Shown here piece by piece: positions 1 through 9,639 of a stretch of 64,000 bases of DNA. The notes beneath the pieces are model-generated. The model had not been told where the DNA came from and made no database searches. It saw nothing but the letters and a program-made list of their open reading frames with translations. Where the stretch lies: positions 1,178,001 to 1,242,000 of the forward strand of contig NZ_CP040899.1 in the NCBI RefSeq assembly GCF_006349365.1, written 5' to 3'. Source of the DNA: Georgenia wutianyii. Its GTDB lineage: Bacteria > Actinomycetota > Actinomycetes > Actinomycetales > Actinomycetaceae. Every line of letters starts with the position of its first letter. The first letter of the stretch is position 1. A program made the position numbers and the translations under genes.

Positions 1-1087
1 GGTCCAGGCCCTTGTCCTCGGCCCAGCGGCGTACGACGGCCTCGAGCACCGCCGTCGCGTAGGTGCGCCGGGCGATGTTGTGCGGCCGGCCGCTGCGCCG
101 GGCGCGCTCCTGCGCGGAGCGCACGTCGTCCGGCTCGAGGAGCACCTGCTCGCCGTCGACGTCGAGGACGACGGGCTCGGCGAGGCGGCGCGGGATGCCC
201 CGCACGGCGCTGCGCAGGACCTGGGCCATGACCGGCCGGCCCTTGAGCGCGGCGACCGCCTCGGGCTCGGTGCCGGTGACCGGGACGTCGGCGAGCAGGT
301 CGCCGAGCGTGGTGGCGACGACGCCGCTCTCACCGAGGGAGGGGAGGACCTGCTCGATGTAGCGCAGGAAGACCCGGCTCGGCCCGACGACGAGCACCCC
401 GGAGCGCTCGAGGCGCTCGCGGTGGGTGTAGAGGAGGTAGGCGGCGCGGTGGAGCGCGACGGCGGTCTTGCCCGTGCCCGGCCCGCCCTCGACGACGAGG
501 ACGCCGTCGACGTCGGAGCGGATGATCTCGTCCTGCTCGGCCTGGATCGTGGCGACGATGTCGTTCATCCGGCCCTCGCGGGCTGCGGACATCGCGGCGA
601 ACAGGGCGCCCTCGCCGGTGAGGCCCTCGACGTCGGCGGCCGTGTCGAGCAGCTCGTCCTCCACGCCGGTGACCTGGCGGCCGCGGGTCATGAGGTGGCG
701 GCGCAGCACGACCTCACCGCGCTGGGCGGCGGTCGCCTGGTAGAAGGGGCGGGCGGCCGGCGCGCGCCAGTCGATGAGGAGCGACTCCTGCTCGTCGTCT
801 GCGATGCCGATGCGCCCGATGTACCGGCGCGACTCGTCCTGCAGGTCGAGGCGGCCGAAGACGAGCCGGTTCTCCACCTGCTCGAGCCGCGCGAGCGTCT
901 CCTCGTAGTGGGTGGCGAACGCGTCGCGCTCGGACCGGTTCTGCGGTGTCCCCGACGCGCCCTGTCGGCGGACGTCGGCCAGGCGGTCGCGGTAGCGGCG
1001 CCGAAGGTCGTCGAGGCGCGCGTACACATGGTCGACGAACTCCTGGTCCGCCTGCCACGGAACCCGCGTCGCGTTCGGCTGCGCCAC
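1..1087 (-). CDS. HelD/HelR-like RNA polymerase-associated UvrD-family ATPase (partial, C-terminus outside window)
   Basis: Seen: a minus-strand reading frame opens with GTG at 1087 behind an AGGGG ribosome binding site and runs off the left edge, giving about 362 N-terminal residues. It starts VAQPNATRVPWQADQEF, has a charged coiled-coil-like N-terminus (DDLRRRYRDRLADVRRQ), an IDWRAPAARPFYQ block and a Walker A motif GGPGTGKTAVALHRAAYLLY. This layout is known from HelD/HelR proteins, superfamily 1 helicase-like ATPases that free stalled or rifampicin-bound RNA polymerase from DNA. Actinobacterial HelR can confer rifamycin tolerance; I see no obvious rifamycin-associated promoter element upstream. 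A generic UvrD/Rep helicase is the alternative, but the WRAP block and N-terminal arm favour HelD/HelR. It is divergent from the signalling genes at 1205. Confidence 0.8.
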   Translation of the reverse strand, partial: MAQPNATRVPWQADQEFVDHVYARLDDLRRRYRDRLADVRRQGASGTPQNRSERDAFATHYEETLARLEQVENRLVFGRLDLQDESRRYIGRIGIADDEQESLLIDWRAPAARPFYQATAAQRGEVVLRRHLMTRGRQVTGVEDELLDTAADVEGLTGEGALFAAMSAAREGRMNDIVATIQAEQDEIIRSDVDGVLVVEGGPGTGKTAVALHRAAYLLYTHRERLERSGVLVVGPSRVFLRYIEQVLPSLGESGVVATTLGDLLADVPVTGTEPEAVAALKGRPVMAQVLRSAVRGIPRRLAEPVVLDVDGEQVLLEPDDVRSAQERARRSGRPHNIARRTYATAVLEAVVRRWAEDKGLD

Positions 1088-1204
1088 GTTCCATCCCCTC
1101 TCGATCGGCTGACCATTATCTACGATCCCGGCGACCGACGTGGCGTGTCCGGGGCGCGACTCCGTCTGCGTACGATGTCCCGACCGACGAGAGGACCCCC
1201 CACA

Positions 1205-2331
1205 GTGACGGACACCGAGGCGCGCGCCGGCACGCTCCACCTGCTCCTCGTCGAGGACGACGACGGGGACGCCGTCCTCGTCGAGGAGCTGCTGAGCGAC
1301 GCCGGCCTGGAGACCGAGGTCACCCGGGCGTGGAGCCTGGAGGCCGCGGTCGACGCCCTCGCCTTCCCGGTCGACTGCATCCTGCTCGACCTCGGGCTGC
1401 CCGACGCCACGGGCTTCGACGCACTCGTGCGGCTGCGTGACGCCTCGGACGCGGCGCTCGTCGTCCTCACCGGCCTCGACGACGCCGAGCGCGGCCTCGA
1501 GGCCGTCGCCGCCGGCGCGCAGGACTACCTCGTCAAGGGCTCGGTGGACGGGGAGGCGCTCGGCCGGGCGGTGCGCTACGCCGTCGAGCGGCGCCGTGGC
1601 GACCGGGACCGGCGCAGCCAGGAGGCGCTGCGCGCCCGCGCCGAGGAGGTCGCCGAGCTCGCGCTGCGGATGCGGCCCGAGCCGCACGTGCCCTCCTCGC
1701 CGGTGCGGGTGCTCGTGCGTGACTCCGACGAGCACGCCCTGAGCACCCAGCTGTGCGACGTCGTCGAGCGTCCCGACGGCAGTGTCCTCGCGGTCATCGG
1801 CACCGTGGAGGGCAGCGGCACGGGCGCCGCGGCCGTCGCGGCCACGGTACGCGCGGCCTTCCGTGGGCTCGCGCTCAGCACGCTGGCCGCCGTCGAGGTC
1901 CTCGACTCCCTCGACCACCTCGTGCGCACCCACGGGGCGGTGGTCCGCGCCGCTCTCGTCGAGCTCGTTCCGGGCACCCGCCACACCGCGGTGTGCCACC
2001 TCGCCGGCCACCACGCCCCGCTCGCGATGAGCCCCGGCGCGGCCGAGCCGCTCGCGACGACCGCCCAGGGAGAGCCGCTGGGTCGCGGACCGTGCCCCCG
2101 GCCCACCCTCACCACCGACGTCGGTGACCAGGAGCGGCTCCTCCTCCTCCACGACGCCGTCCTCGCCCAGAGCGGCGCCCGTTCGGGCCAGGGCTTCGCC
2201 ACCGTCCTGGACGCCGCCAGCAAGGGCTGGGGCGACGACCACGCGATCGCCGGCACCGTCGAGCGGGTCGTGCGGGCCTACGGCCCGAACCGCGCGGCCA
2301 CCCAGTTCGTCCTCCTCGGCTGGTCCCCGGC

Positions 2332-2335
<4 letters not shown>
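1205..2335 (+). CDS. response regulator with C-terminal degenerate PP2C (RsbU/SpoIIE-like) domain
   Basis: 376 residues from GTG 1205, chosen because GAGAGGA lies about 9 nt upstream; an in-frame ATG at 1175 is the alternative. Residues 11-130 form a receiver domain with the acidic pocket LLVEDDDGD, the phospho-acceptor D62 in LLDLGLPD and the conserved Lys in YLVKG. After a helical linker, residues about 160-376 look like a PPM/PP2C phosphatase fold ending in DDHAIAGTVERV. The two metal-binding motifs expected in RsbU-type enzymes (GGDWYD and GDVxGHG) read STQLCD and GTVEGSG here, so catalysis is doubtful. It overlaps the downstream histidine kinase by 4 bp and is probably one output of that kinase. 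Confidence 0.85.
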
Positions 2336-3935
<1,600 letters not shown>

Positions 3936-3939
<4 letters not shown>

Positions 3940-4367
3940 GCGACATGATCGAGGTCCTGCTGGTCGAGGACGACCCGGGCGACGTCCTCATGACCGAGGA
4001 GGCGTTCGCCGAGTACAAGGTCGCCAACCGTCTCACGGTCGTGGCCGACGGCGAGTCCGCCATGCGCTACCTGCGCAAGGAGGGTGAGCACGCCGGCGCC
4101 GCAACACCCGACCTCGTCCTCCTCGACCTCAACCTGCCGCGGATGGACGGGCGTGAGGTCCTCGCCGAGCTCAAGGAGCACCCCGAGCTGCGCCGCATCC
4201 CCGTCGTCGTCCTCACGACCTCGGAGGCGGAGGAGGACATCCTGCGCTCCTACAACCTCCACGCCAACGCCTACGTGACCAAGCCGGTGGACTTCGAGCG
4301 GTTCATCTCGGTGGTCCGCAAGATCGACGAGTTCTTCGTCTCGGTCGTGCGACTGCCCAAGCGCTGA
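3936..4367 (+). CDS. single-domain response regulator (Rcp1-like)
   Basis: 143 residues, GTG 3936 overlapping the kinase stop. A complete receiver domain and nothing else: acidic pair in LLVEDDPGD, phospho-acceptor Asp in [16 protein letters not shown] switch residues and Lys in [11 protein letters not shown]. Stand-alone receivers of this Rcp1 type usually act through protein contacts or as phosphate carriers rather than by binding DNA. Its overlap with the CHASE3 kinase makes it the likely cognate partner; the receiver-PP2C protein at 1205 would be the second. Confidence 0.9.
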
Positions 4368-4438
4368 CCGACCGGCCGGGAATGCCGGCCCCTCGCCCGG
4401 CGTTCCACAACGCAGGACCGACGTGGAGGAGGCAGACG

Positions 4439-5386
4439 GTGGTTGACCTGTACGACGTGCATCCCGAGGCGGGCGACGTGCACGCCCGCGTGCTCGTCAA
4501 CGCGCTCACCGGGGCGATGGACGCGGGGCACGCGGCGGCACTGGTCGCCCACCACCTCACGGAGACGCTCGAGACCCGGCGTGTGCTCACCTTCCACGTC
4601 GACGAGCTCGTCGACTACCGCGCCCACCGGCCCCCGATGACCTTCGAGAGCTGGCGCTGGACGGACTACGAGGAGCCCTACATCGCCCTCGACCTCGTCC
4701 GTGACGACGAGGGCACCGAGCTGCTCCTCCTCCACGGCCGCGAGCCCGACCTGCGGTGGAACGGCTTCGTCGACGCCGTCATCGCCGCCGTGGAGCGCTA
4801 CGGCGTCCAGCGCACGATCAGCATCCACGGCGTGCCGATGGGCGTGCCGCACACGCGGCCCACGACCGTGACGGCGCACGCCACCGAGCACGGGCTGGTC
4901 GACACCCCTGAGATCCTCGGCACTGTCCAGGTGCCCGGGAGCGTGACGGGGCTCATCGAGCTCCGTCTCGGACGGGCCGGCCACCAGGCCGTCGGCTTCT
5001 CCGCGAACGTCCCGCACTACCTCGCGCAGAGCCAGTACCACCAGGCTGCCGCCGAGCTCGTCCGGCAGATCGCCAGGTCCGGCGAGCTCGCCCTCCCGGT
5101 CGGCGACCTCGAGCGCGCGGCGAGCGAGGCCGCCGTCGAGATCGAGCGCCAGGTCTCGGCATCGCCCGAGGTCACCGCGGTGGTCCGGGCACTGGAGCAG
5201 CAGTACGACGCGTTCATGCGCGGGGTGAGCCTGGAGGAGCGCACGACCCTCCTCGCCGAGCCGGTCGACCTGCCGAGCGCCGAGGAGATCGGGGCCGCGG
5301 TCGAGGCGTTCCTCGCCGACCACACGGACCCCGGTGAGTCGCCCGAGGACGGGCCCGGTGACGAGGGCGGAACGACCCTCTCCTGA
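4439..5386 (+). CDS. PAC2-family protein (proteasome assembly chaperone-like)
   Basis: 315 residues from GTG 4439; GGAGGAGG at 4425-4432 is an ideal ribosome binding site and rules out the weaker ATG at 4382. The fold signature is PAC2: LVNALTGAMDAGHAA near the N-terminus, HVDELVDYRAHRP, LLLLHGREPDLRW, SIHGVPMGVPHTRP and NVPHYLAQSQYHQAA. Such proteins are widespread in actinobacteria; the family name comes from a eukaryotic proteasome chaperone and the bacterial role is not established. The C-terminal 30 residues are acidic and low-complexity. It lies 71 bp after the response regulator and may be its own transcription unit. Confidence 0.85.
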   Translation: MVDLYDVHPEAGDVHARVLVNALTGAMDAGHAAALVAHHLTETLETRRVLTFHVDELVDYRAHRPPMTFESWRWTDYEEPYIALDLVRDDEGTELLLLHGREPDLRWNGFVDAVIAAVERYGVQRTISIHGVPMGVPHTRPTTVTAHATEHGLVDTPEILGTVQVPGSVTGLIELRLGRAGHQAVGFSANVPHYLAQSQYHQAAAELVRQIARSGELALPVGDLERAASEAAVEIERQVSASPEVTAVVRALEQQYDAFMRGVSLEERTTLLAEPVDLPSAEEIGAAVEAFLADHTDPGESPEDGPGDEGGTTLS

Positions 5387-5454
5387 CCCTCGGCCGGAGA
5401 CTCGAGAAAAGTATGGGTAGCCACGACCGGCAGGACGTGCCACACTGAGGGTCG

Positions 5455-5482
5455 TTGCAGTTGCAGTTCGCTTACGTATGAC
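5455..5482 (+). promoter_or_regulatory. candidate promoter of the cold-shock gene
   Basis: TTGCAG (5455-5460) and TATGAC (5477-5482) are 16 bp apart. Initiation just downstream would leave a roughly 95-nt leader before the csp start, in keeping with the long regulatory leaders of cold-shock genes. A second TTGCAG follows immediately at 5461. Prediction only. Confidence 0.4.
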
Positions 5483-5584
5483 CCTGGCTTTACCGCCGGG
5501 CTGTGCACGACGTGGGACGAGGCATTGCGGCAAGGCGGGGCTGGCACACGGTCGGCCCCAGAACGTCCCCGGAAGGACAGCACC

Positions 5585-5788
5585 ATGGCACAGGGAACCG
5601 TTAAGTGGTTTAACGCCGAAAAGGGCTACGGCTTCATCGCGCAGGACGGCGGCGGCGCCGACGTCTTCGTGCACTACTCCGCGATCGCGTCCGACGGCTA
5701 CCGCTCCCTCGAGGAGGCGCAGCGCGTCGAGTTCGAGATCACGCAGGGCCCGAAGGGCCCGCAGGCCGAGAGCGTCCACGCTCTCTGA
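5585..5788 (+). CDS. cold-shock protein (CspA family)
   Basis: 67 residues, ATG 5585 after a purine-rich GGAAGGACAG site. One cold-shock OB-fold with both nucleic-acid binding motifs intact: KGYGFIAQ (RNP1) and VFVHYSAI (RNP2). These proteins melt RNA secondary structure and assist transcription antitermination and translation at low temperature or in growth transitions. Full family length with no extension. Monocistronic: a long leader precedes it and a strong hairpin follows 12 bp after the stop. Several paralogues are usual in such genomes, so no specific letter is assigned. Confidence 0.95.
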   Translation: MAQGTVKWFNAEKGYGFIAQDGGGADVFVHYSAIASDGYRSLEEAQRVEFEITQGPKGPQAESVHAL

Positions 5789-5800
5789 GTCTCCCTTCTC

Positions 5801-5834
5801 GAAAGGGCCCGCACCTCACGGTGCGGGCCCTTTC
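5801..5834. terminator. bidirectional hairpin terminator between csp and the spermidine-synthase-like gene
   Basis: GAAAGGGCCCGCAC (5801-5814) pairs perfectly with GTGCGGGCCCTTTC (5821-5834), and 5815/5820 can close a tetraloop, giving a 15-bp stem. The T/A runs at both ends fit use from both strands; it lies 12 bp after csp and 6 bp after the convergent minus-strand gene. Confidence 0.9.
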
Positions 5835-5840
5835 GGCTGC

Positions 5841-6707
5841 TCAGGCCGGGGCGGGCGCCGTCCCGGCCACGTCGCGGGCCGGGCGGTGGGAGCCGGCGAA
5901 CGTGAGCACGTCCTCCCCGGCGACGAGGCGCACCGGCAGCGGCAGGCGCCGTAGGGCCCGGTCCAGCGACGCGGTGGCGATCGGTGTGGTGGACCCGACG
6001 AGCACGACGTTGCCGTAGCGCTTGCCGCGCAGGATCGCGGGGTCGGCGATGACGGCGACGTGGCCGAAGACCTCCAGCAGCGTGGCGACCTCGGTCCGCG
6101 CCGCCGTGAGCGGCGGCCGGTCGGTGAGGTTGACGAGGTACAGCCCGTCGGGCGCCAGTGCCGCGCGCGCCTCCGCAGCGGCCTCGACCGTGCGCACGTG
6201 GTCAGGCACCACGATGCCGGCGAAGACGTCCCGCACGATGACGTCCCACGCGCCGGGCGCCAGCGTGCCCAGGGCCGCTCGCGCGTCCGCCACCCGGATG
6301 CGCAGCCGCGGCGCGCGCGGGAGGTCGAACCACTCGCGCGACAGCCGGGCGAGCTCGGCGTCGATCTCGACGACGAGCTGGGTGGAGCCGGGCCGCGCCG
6401 CGTCCAGCGCCCGCGCGAGGGCGCACCCGGCGCCGCCCAGGTGCACGACGCGCAACGGCTCGGTCGGCGGGGGGCCGACCTCGTCGAGCACCGCCACCAT
6501 CTGCTGCATGTACTCGAACTCGAGGTGGCTGGGGTCGGCGAGGTCGACGTAGGAGCTCTCGGCGTCGTTGATGAAGACGGTGACCGCCGAGGGACGCCCC
6601 GGGTCGCGCAGCAGCTCGACGACGCCGGTGGAGGTCTGCACCGGCTCGGCGGGGAGGTGGGGGAGGGGCAGGCGCCGGCTGCGCCGGCGGGATGGACGCT
6701 CGGGCAT
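5841..6707 (-). CDS. spermidine synthase-like class I SAM methyltransferase
   Basis: 288 residues from ATG 6707. The frame is open further upstream but would run through the dinB promoter and gene, and the -10 element at 6715-6720 places the transcript start at this ATG. Rossmann core: RVVHLGGAGCALARAL (SAM-binding loop), VVEIDAELARLSREWF (acidic end of the second strand), RVADARAAL and WDVIVRDVFAG. This is the layout of spermidine-synthase-fold proteins that lack the membrane half found in fused versions. The polyamine-specific aspartate pattern is not clear, so the substrate is unknown. Transcribed divergently from dinB. Confidence 0.75.
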   Translation of the reverse strand: MPERPSRRRSRRLPLPHLPAEPVQTSTGVVELLRDPGRPSAVTVFINDAESSYVDLADPSHLEFEYMQQMVAVLDEVGPPPTEPLRVVHLGGAGCALARALDAARPGSTQLVVEIDAELARLSREWFDLPRAPRLRIRVADARAALGTLAPGAWDVIVRDVFAGIVVPDHVRTVEAAAEARAALAPDGLYLVNLTDRPPLTAARTEVATLLEVFGHVAVIADPAILRGKRYGNVVLVGSTTPIATASLDRALRRLPLPVRLVAGEDVLTFAGSHRPARDVAGTAPAPA

Positions 6708-6714
6708 GCGCTCC

Positions 6715-6724
6715 AGGCTAGCCT
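6715..6724. promoter_or_regulatory. palindromic bidirectional -10 element for two divergent leaderless genes
   Basis: AGGCTAGCCT is a perfect 10-bp palindrome. It reads TAGCCT on the plus strand (6719-6724), 8 nt before the dinB ATG, and TAGCCT on the minus strand (6720-6715), 7 nt before the ATG at 6707. Both genes would therefore start transcription at or next to their start codon from overlapping -10 boxes. Confidence 0.65.
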
Positions 6725-6732
6725 TGTGCCGG

Positions 6733-7962
6733 ATGAGCAGGGGTGAGCGCAGTGCGGAGGCCCGGCGTGACTGGGGTACCGACGACGCCGGCTGCTCGAT
6801 CCTGCACGTGGACATGGACGCGTTCTTCGCCGCCGTCGAGCTGCTCGACCGGCCCGACCTCCTCGGGCGTCCGGTCATCGTCGGCGGTGAGCAGCGCGGG
6901 GTTGTCCTCTCGGCCACCTACGAGGCGCGCGAGTTCGGCGTCCACTCGGCGATGCCGATGAGCCGCGCCCGGGCGCTGTGCCCGCAGGCCGTCGTCCTGG
7001 CGCCCCACCACGACAGCTACACGCGGGTCTCCCGGCACGTCATGGAGATCCTCGCCGACGTGACGCCGGTCATGGAGAAGGTGAGCATCGACGAGGCGTT
7101 CCTCGACGTCTCGGGTGCCGTGCGCCGCCTCGGACCGCCCGCGGCCATCGCCCGGCAGCTGCGCGAGCGGATCCGGACCGAGGTCGGCATCCCGGCGTCC
7201 GTCGGGGTCGCCGCGACGAAGTTCGTCGCCAAGCTCGCCTCGAGCCACGCCAAGCCCGACGGACTGCTGCTCGTCCCGCGCGCACAGACCGTGCACTTCC
7301 TCCACGCGCTGCCGGTCGGCGCGCTGTGGGGCGTGGGGGACAAGACCCGCGAGCGGCTGCACCGGTACGGCATCGACACCGTCGCCACCCTGGCCGCCAC
7401 CCCGGTGCGCACCCTCCACCGGATCCTCGGGGTGGCCGCCGGCCAGCGTCTGCACGACCTCGCGAGCGGGCGGGACCCGCGGTCCGTCGAGCCGGAGCGG
7501 GTGGAGAAGTCGGTGGGCACCGAGACGACGTTCTCCGCCGACGTCACGGACCGCGCGACCCTCGAGGCCGTCCTCCTGGACCAGTCGCACCGGGTCGCGG
7601 CGCGGCTGCGCGCGGCCGGACTCGTCGGGAGGACCGTGGCCATCAAGGTGCGCTTCGCCGACTTCCGCACGATCACCCGCTCGCGCGCCACCCCGGCCAC
7701 GGACGTCGGCCACGACGTCCTCGGCGTGGCGCGGTCCCTGCTCGCCGAGGTGGCCGTCCCGGCCGACGGGGTGCGGCTGCTCGGCGTGCGCGTCGAGCAG
7801 CTGGCGCCTGCCGACGGAGGGGTCCAGCTCCGGCTCGACGAGGACGACCAGCGTCGGGACGCCGAGGCGGCGATGGACAGCATCCGTCGGCGTTTCGGAG
7901 CCGCTGCCCTCGGCCCCGCGGCCCTCCTGAGGCGGGGGACCGAGCAGCCCGGGGAGGGCTGA
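6733..7962 (+). CDS. dinB: DNA polymerase IV (Y-family translesion polymerase)
   Basis: 409 residues from ATG 6733, set by the leaderless -10 box. Catalytic carboxylates are visible: D27 in HVDMDAFFAAVE and D120/E121 in KVSIDEAFLDVSG. The nucleotide-binding stretch VIVGGEQRGVVLSATYEAREFGV, the thumb helix-hairpin-helix region LWGVGDKTRERLHRYGI and the little-finger domain (to about residue 385) follow in order. It lacks a clear beta-clamp peptide at the very C-terminus, which ends RRGTEQPGEG. It copies past damaged bases and is usually damage-induced; no LexA box is evident in the short divergent gap. Whether it corresponds to DinB1 or DinB2 of mycobacteria cannot be judged here. Confidence 0.93.
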   Translation: MSRGERSAEARRDWGTDDAGCSILHVDMDAFFAAVELLDRPDLLGRPVIVGGEQRGVVLSATYEAREFGVHSAMPMSRARALCPQAVVLAPHHDSYTRVSRHVMEILADVTPVMEKVSIDEAFLDVSGAVRRLGPPAAIARQLRERIRTEVGIPASVGVAATKFVAKLASSHAKPDGLLLVPRAQTVHFLHALPVGALWGVGDKTRERLHRYGIDTVATLAATPVRTLHRILGVAAGQRLHDLASGRDPRSVEPERVEKSVGTETTFSADVTDRATLEAVLLDQSHRVAARLRAAGLVGRTVAIKVRFADFRTITRSRATPATDVGHDVLGVARSLLAEVAVPADGVRLLGVRVEQLAPADGGVQLRLDEDDQRRDAEAAMDSIRRRFGAAALGPAALLRRGTEQPGEG

Positions 7963-8066
7963 ACGGCGCTGGGTCCCCGTCCGCTTTCGTCCGGCGCTGC
8001 GGCGACCTAAACTTGGACACAGTCGCCCTCGTCGAAGGGCACCCACCCTCGCGGATCGGAGGACCG

Positions 8067-8450
8067 ATGCCTCTCTCTGAGTATGAGCAGCGGGTGCTCA
8101 GCCAGATGGAGCAGCAGCTCCGCTCCGACCCACGGCTGGTGAGCACCTTCACCACCGACCACCGCTACTCCGGTCGGCGGCTCGCCCTGGGGGCGCTGCT
8201 CGTCCTCGCCGGGCTCGGGATGCTCGTCGGCGGGGTCGCCGGCTCCCTCATCTGGCTCGGCGTCCTCGGCTTCCTCGCCATGCTGGGCGGGGTCATGCTC
8301 GCCATCTCCCGGCCGAAGGGTGCCGCGCCGCGCCAGATGGCCCCGGCGCGCAAGGGTGGCGGCTCGCCCGCACCGGCTCGGAAGCACAGCGGCTTCATGC
8401 AGCGTCTCGAGGAGCGCTGGGACAGGCGCCGCGACCAGCGCGGCCGCTGA
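8067..8450 (+). CDS. DUF3040 family small membrane protein
   Basis: 127 residues, ATG 8067 preceded by GGAGGA at 8058-8063. The N-terminus MPLSEYEQRVLSQMEQQL followed by two adjacent hydrophobic helices (about residues 39-57 and 60-80) is the DUF3040 pattern common in actinobacteria near the dcw cluster. The C-terminal 45 residues are basic and low-complexity. Function unknown. It is followed by a 17-bp hairpin, so it is probably a single-gene unit. Confidence 0.85.
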   Translation: MPLSEYEQRVLSQMEQQLRSDPRLVSTFTTDHRYSGRRLALGALLVLAGLGMLVGGVAGSLIWLGVLGFLAMLGGVMLAISRPKGAAPRQMAPARKGGGSPAPARKHSGFMQRLEERWDRRRDQRGR

Positions 8451-8468
8451 CGCACTGACGACACCACC

Positions 8469-8507
8469 GTGTGGGGCCCGGGTCCCTTGAGGACCCGGGC
8501 CCCACAC
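8469..8507. terminator. strong hairpin after the DUF3040 gene
   Basis: GTGTGGGGCCCGGGTCC (8469-8485) pairs perfectly with 8491-8507 around the loop CTTGA. There is no T-run, as is common for GC-rich actinobacterial terminators. It isolates the dcw cluster from upstream transcription. Confidence 0.8.
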
Positions 8508-8982
8508 GTCGTCGTGGGCAGGGGCGAGCCGGGCGCCGTCGCCTGAGCCCGGGCGCTCCCGGCGGGGACGACGCTCCCGGGGCGCGGTCCCTCCACCTCC
8601 CTCCACCGGGTCCCTCCACATCGCCCCACCGGGTCCCTCCACATCGCTCCACCGCCGTCCCGCACCGTCGCGGCCGGGCTCGCCGCGTCCTTTGCCGTCG
8701 GCCCAGGACCGTCCCCGCAGGGCGGGTGACGCCGCTGTCCACCCGCTCCACGCCGCCGCGAGTCAGGCGCAGGATCCCGCGCTTTTTCGGCGCACCGGGT
8801 GCGCGACCCGGCTATCGGTGGGGGAGGGGGAGGGCGCTCGGCGGGGGGCGGGAGAGGGCTGCGGCGGGGGCAGGGAAGGGCGCCGGAACGGGGCGTCGGG
8901 GCGCGAAAGCCCTCCACCTTCCACCACCCGTGCTGACCTGCACATTCGCGGAAAGTTCTCCTGCGGAAGTCGGGTTTCTTCA
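8508..8982. other. 475-bp non-coding stretch upstream of mraZ with tandem repeats and G-runs
   Basis: No convincing gene on either strand. A 22-nt sequence is exactly repeated at 8603-8624 and 8626-8647 (period 23), with a degenerate third copy from 8649. A G-rich run at 8817-8858 contains several blocks of 3-6 G separated by 1-8 nt and could form a quadruplex on the plus strand. The segment could be a long upstream promoter region or simply unconstrained spacer. Confidence 0.6.
8603..8671. repeat. 23-bp-period tandem repeat
   Basis: Two exact copies of a unit beginning CCACCGGGTCCCTCCA (8603 and 8626) and one decayed copy at 8649; related CCCTCCAC pieces precede them from 8588. Non-coding context. 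Confidence 0.7.
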
Positions 8983-9010
8983 TTGACGGGGGAGGGAAGT
9001 GGAGTAATGT
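8983..9010 (+). promoter_or_regulatory. mraZ promoter
   Basis: TTGACG (8983-8988) and TAATGT (9005-9010) with a 16-bp spacer. The predicted start near 9017 lies about 40 nt before the mraZ ATG, and the -10 box lies inside the MraZ repeat array, so MraZ binding would block polymerase. Confidence 0.75.
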
Positions 9011-9034
9011 GGGGGTCACTGGTGGTCAGTGGTT
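9000..9034 (+). promoter_or_regulatory. MraZ operator: four TGGNN direct repeats, 10-bp period
   Basis: TGGAG (9000), TGGGG (9010), TGGTG (9020) and TGGTT (9030) occur with exactly 5-nt spacers. This is the known MraZ recognition pattern, direct repeats one helical turn apart upstream of mraZ. It overlaps the promoter -10 and the transcription start, which implies autorepression of the dcw cluster. Confidence 0.85.
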
Positions 9035-9055
9035 CAGCGAAGGGTGGTGGCCGGC

Positions 9056-9487
9056 ATGTTCCTCGGCACCTACCACCCGCGCCTGGACGACAAGGGTCGG
9101 CTGATCCTCCCGGCCAAGTTCCGCGACCAGCTCGCGGGCGGGCTGGTGCTCACCAAGGGGCAGGAACGCTGCCTCACGCTCTACCCGATGCGGGAGTTCG
9201 AGGAGATCCATGAGCAGCTGCGCAAGGCACCGGTCACCGACCGGCGCGTGCGTGACTACTCGCGCGTCCTGCTCGCCGGCGCCACCGACGAGCAGCCCGA
9301 CAAGCAGGGCCGCATCACCATCCCGCCCCACCTGCGCAGCTACGCCGGTCTGGAGCGCGAGCTCGCGGTGATCGGCACCGGTGCCCGCGTGGAGATCTGG
9401 TCGGCCGACGCGTGGGAGGAGTACCTCGCCGCCTCCGAGGAGGCGTTCTCCCAGACCGCCGAGGAGGTGGTCCCCGGGATCTTCTGA
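9056..9487 (+). CDS. mraZ: transcriptional regulator MraZ
   Basis: 143 residues from ATG 9056 ([16 protein letters not shown]), the usual MraZ start and length; an in-frame GTG at 9029 would fall within the operator. Two SpoVT-AbrB-like halves each carry the DxKGR(L/I)xxP motif: [13 protein letters not shown] and [13 protein letters not shown]. MraZ forms ring oligomers, binds spaced TGG repeats and represses its own cluster. It is the first gene of the dcw block, followed after 152 bp by rsmH. Confidence 0.97.
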   Translation: MFLGTYHPRLDDKGRLILPAKFRDQLAGGLVLTKGQERCLTLYPMREFEEIHEQLRKAPVTDRRVRDYSRVLLAGATDEQPDKQGRITIPPHLRSYAGLERELAVIGTGARVEIWSADAWEEYLAASEEAFSQTAEEVVPGIF

Positions 9488-9639
9488 CCGGCCCGGCCTC
9501 CGCACGACGAGGTCTCTCACCGCGACTCTGACGCACTTCCCCGGCGCCAGAGCACGGCGGCGGGAGTCCTGGTCGGGTGGTGGAGGGCCCCCGACCGCCT
9601 CAGTGGCAAGACCAGCAGGACGACGAGAAGGACGAGGAG

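Noticed and set aside
80..1204. Plus-strand extension of the response regulator frame to a 751-codon ORF
   Set aside because: The extra part is the reverse of the HelD/HelR gene and has no family resemblance; a ribosome binding site and the receiver domain start fix the gene at 1205.
1088..1204. Rifamycin-associated element before the HelD/HelR-like gene
   Set aside because: I could find no convincing inverted repeat of that type in the short divergent region; only a TAGATAAT-like -10 on the minus strand.
8165..9019. Minus-strand ORF covering the DUF3040 gene and the spacer before mraZ
   Set aside because: Composition-driven open frame, Pro/Arg-rich, no ribosome binding site, and it would cross the 17-bp terminator hairpin.
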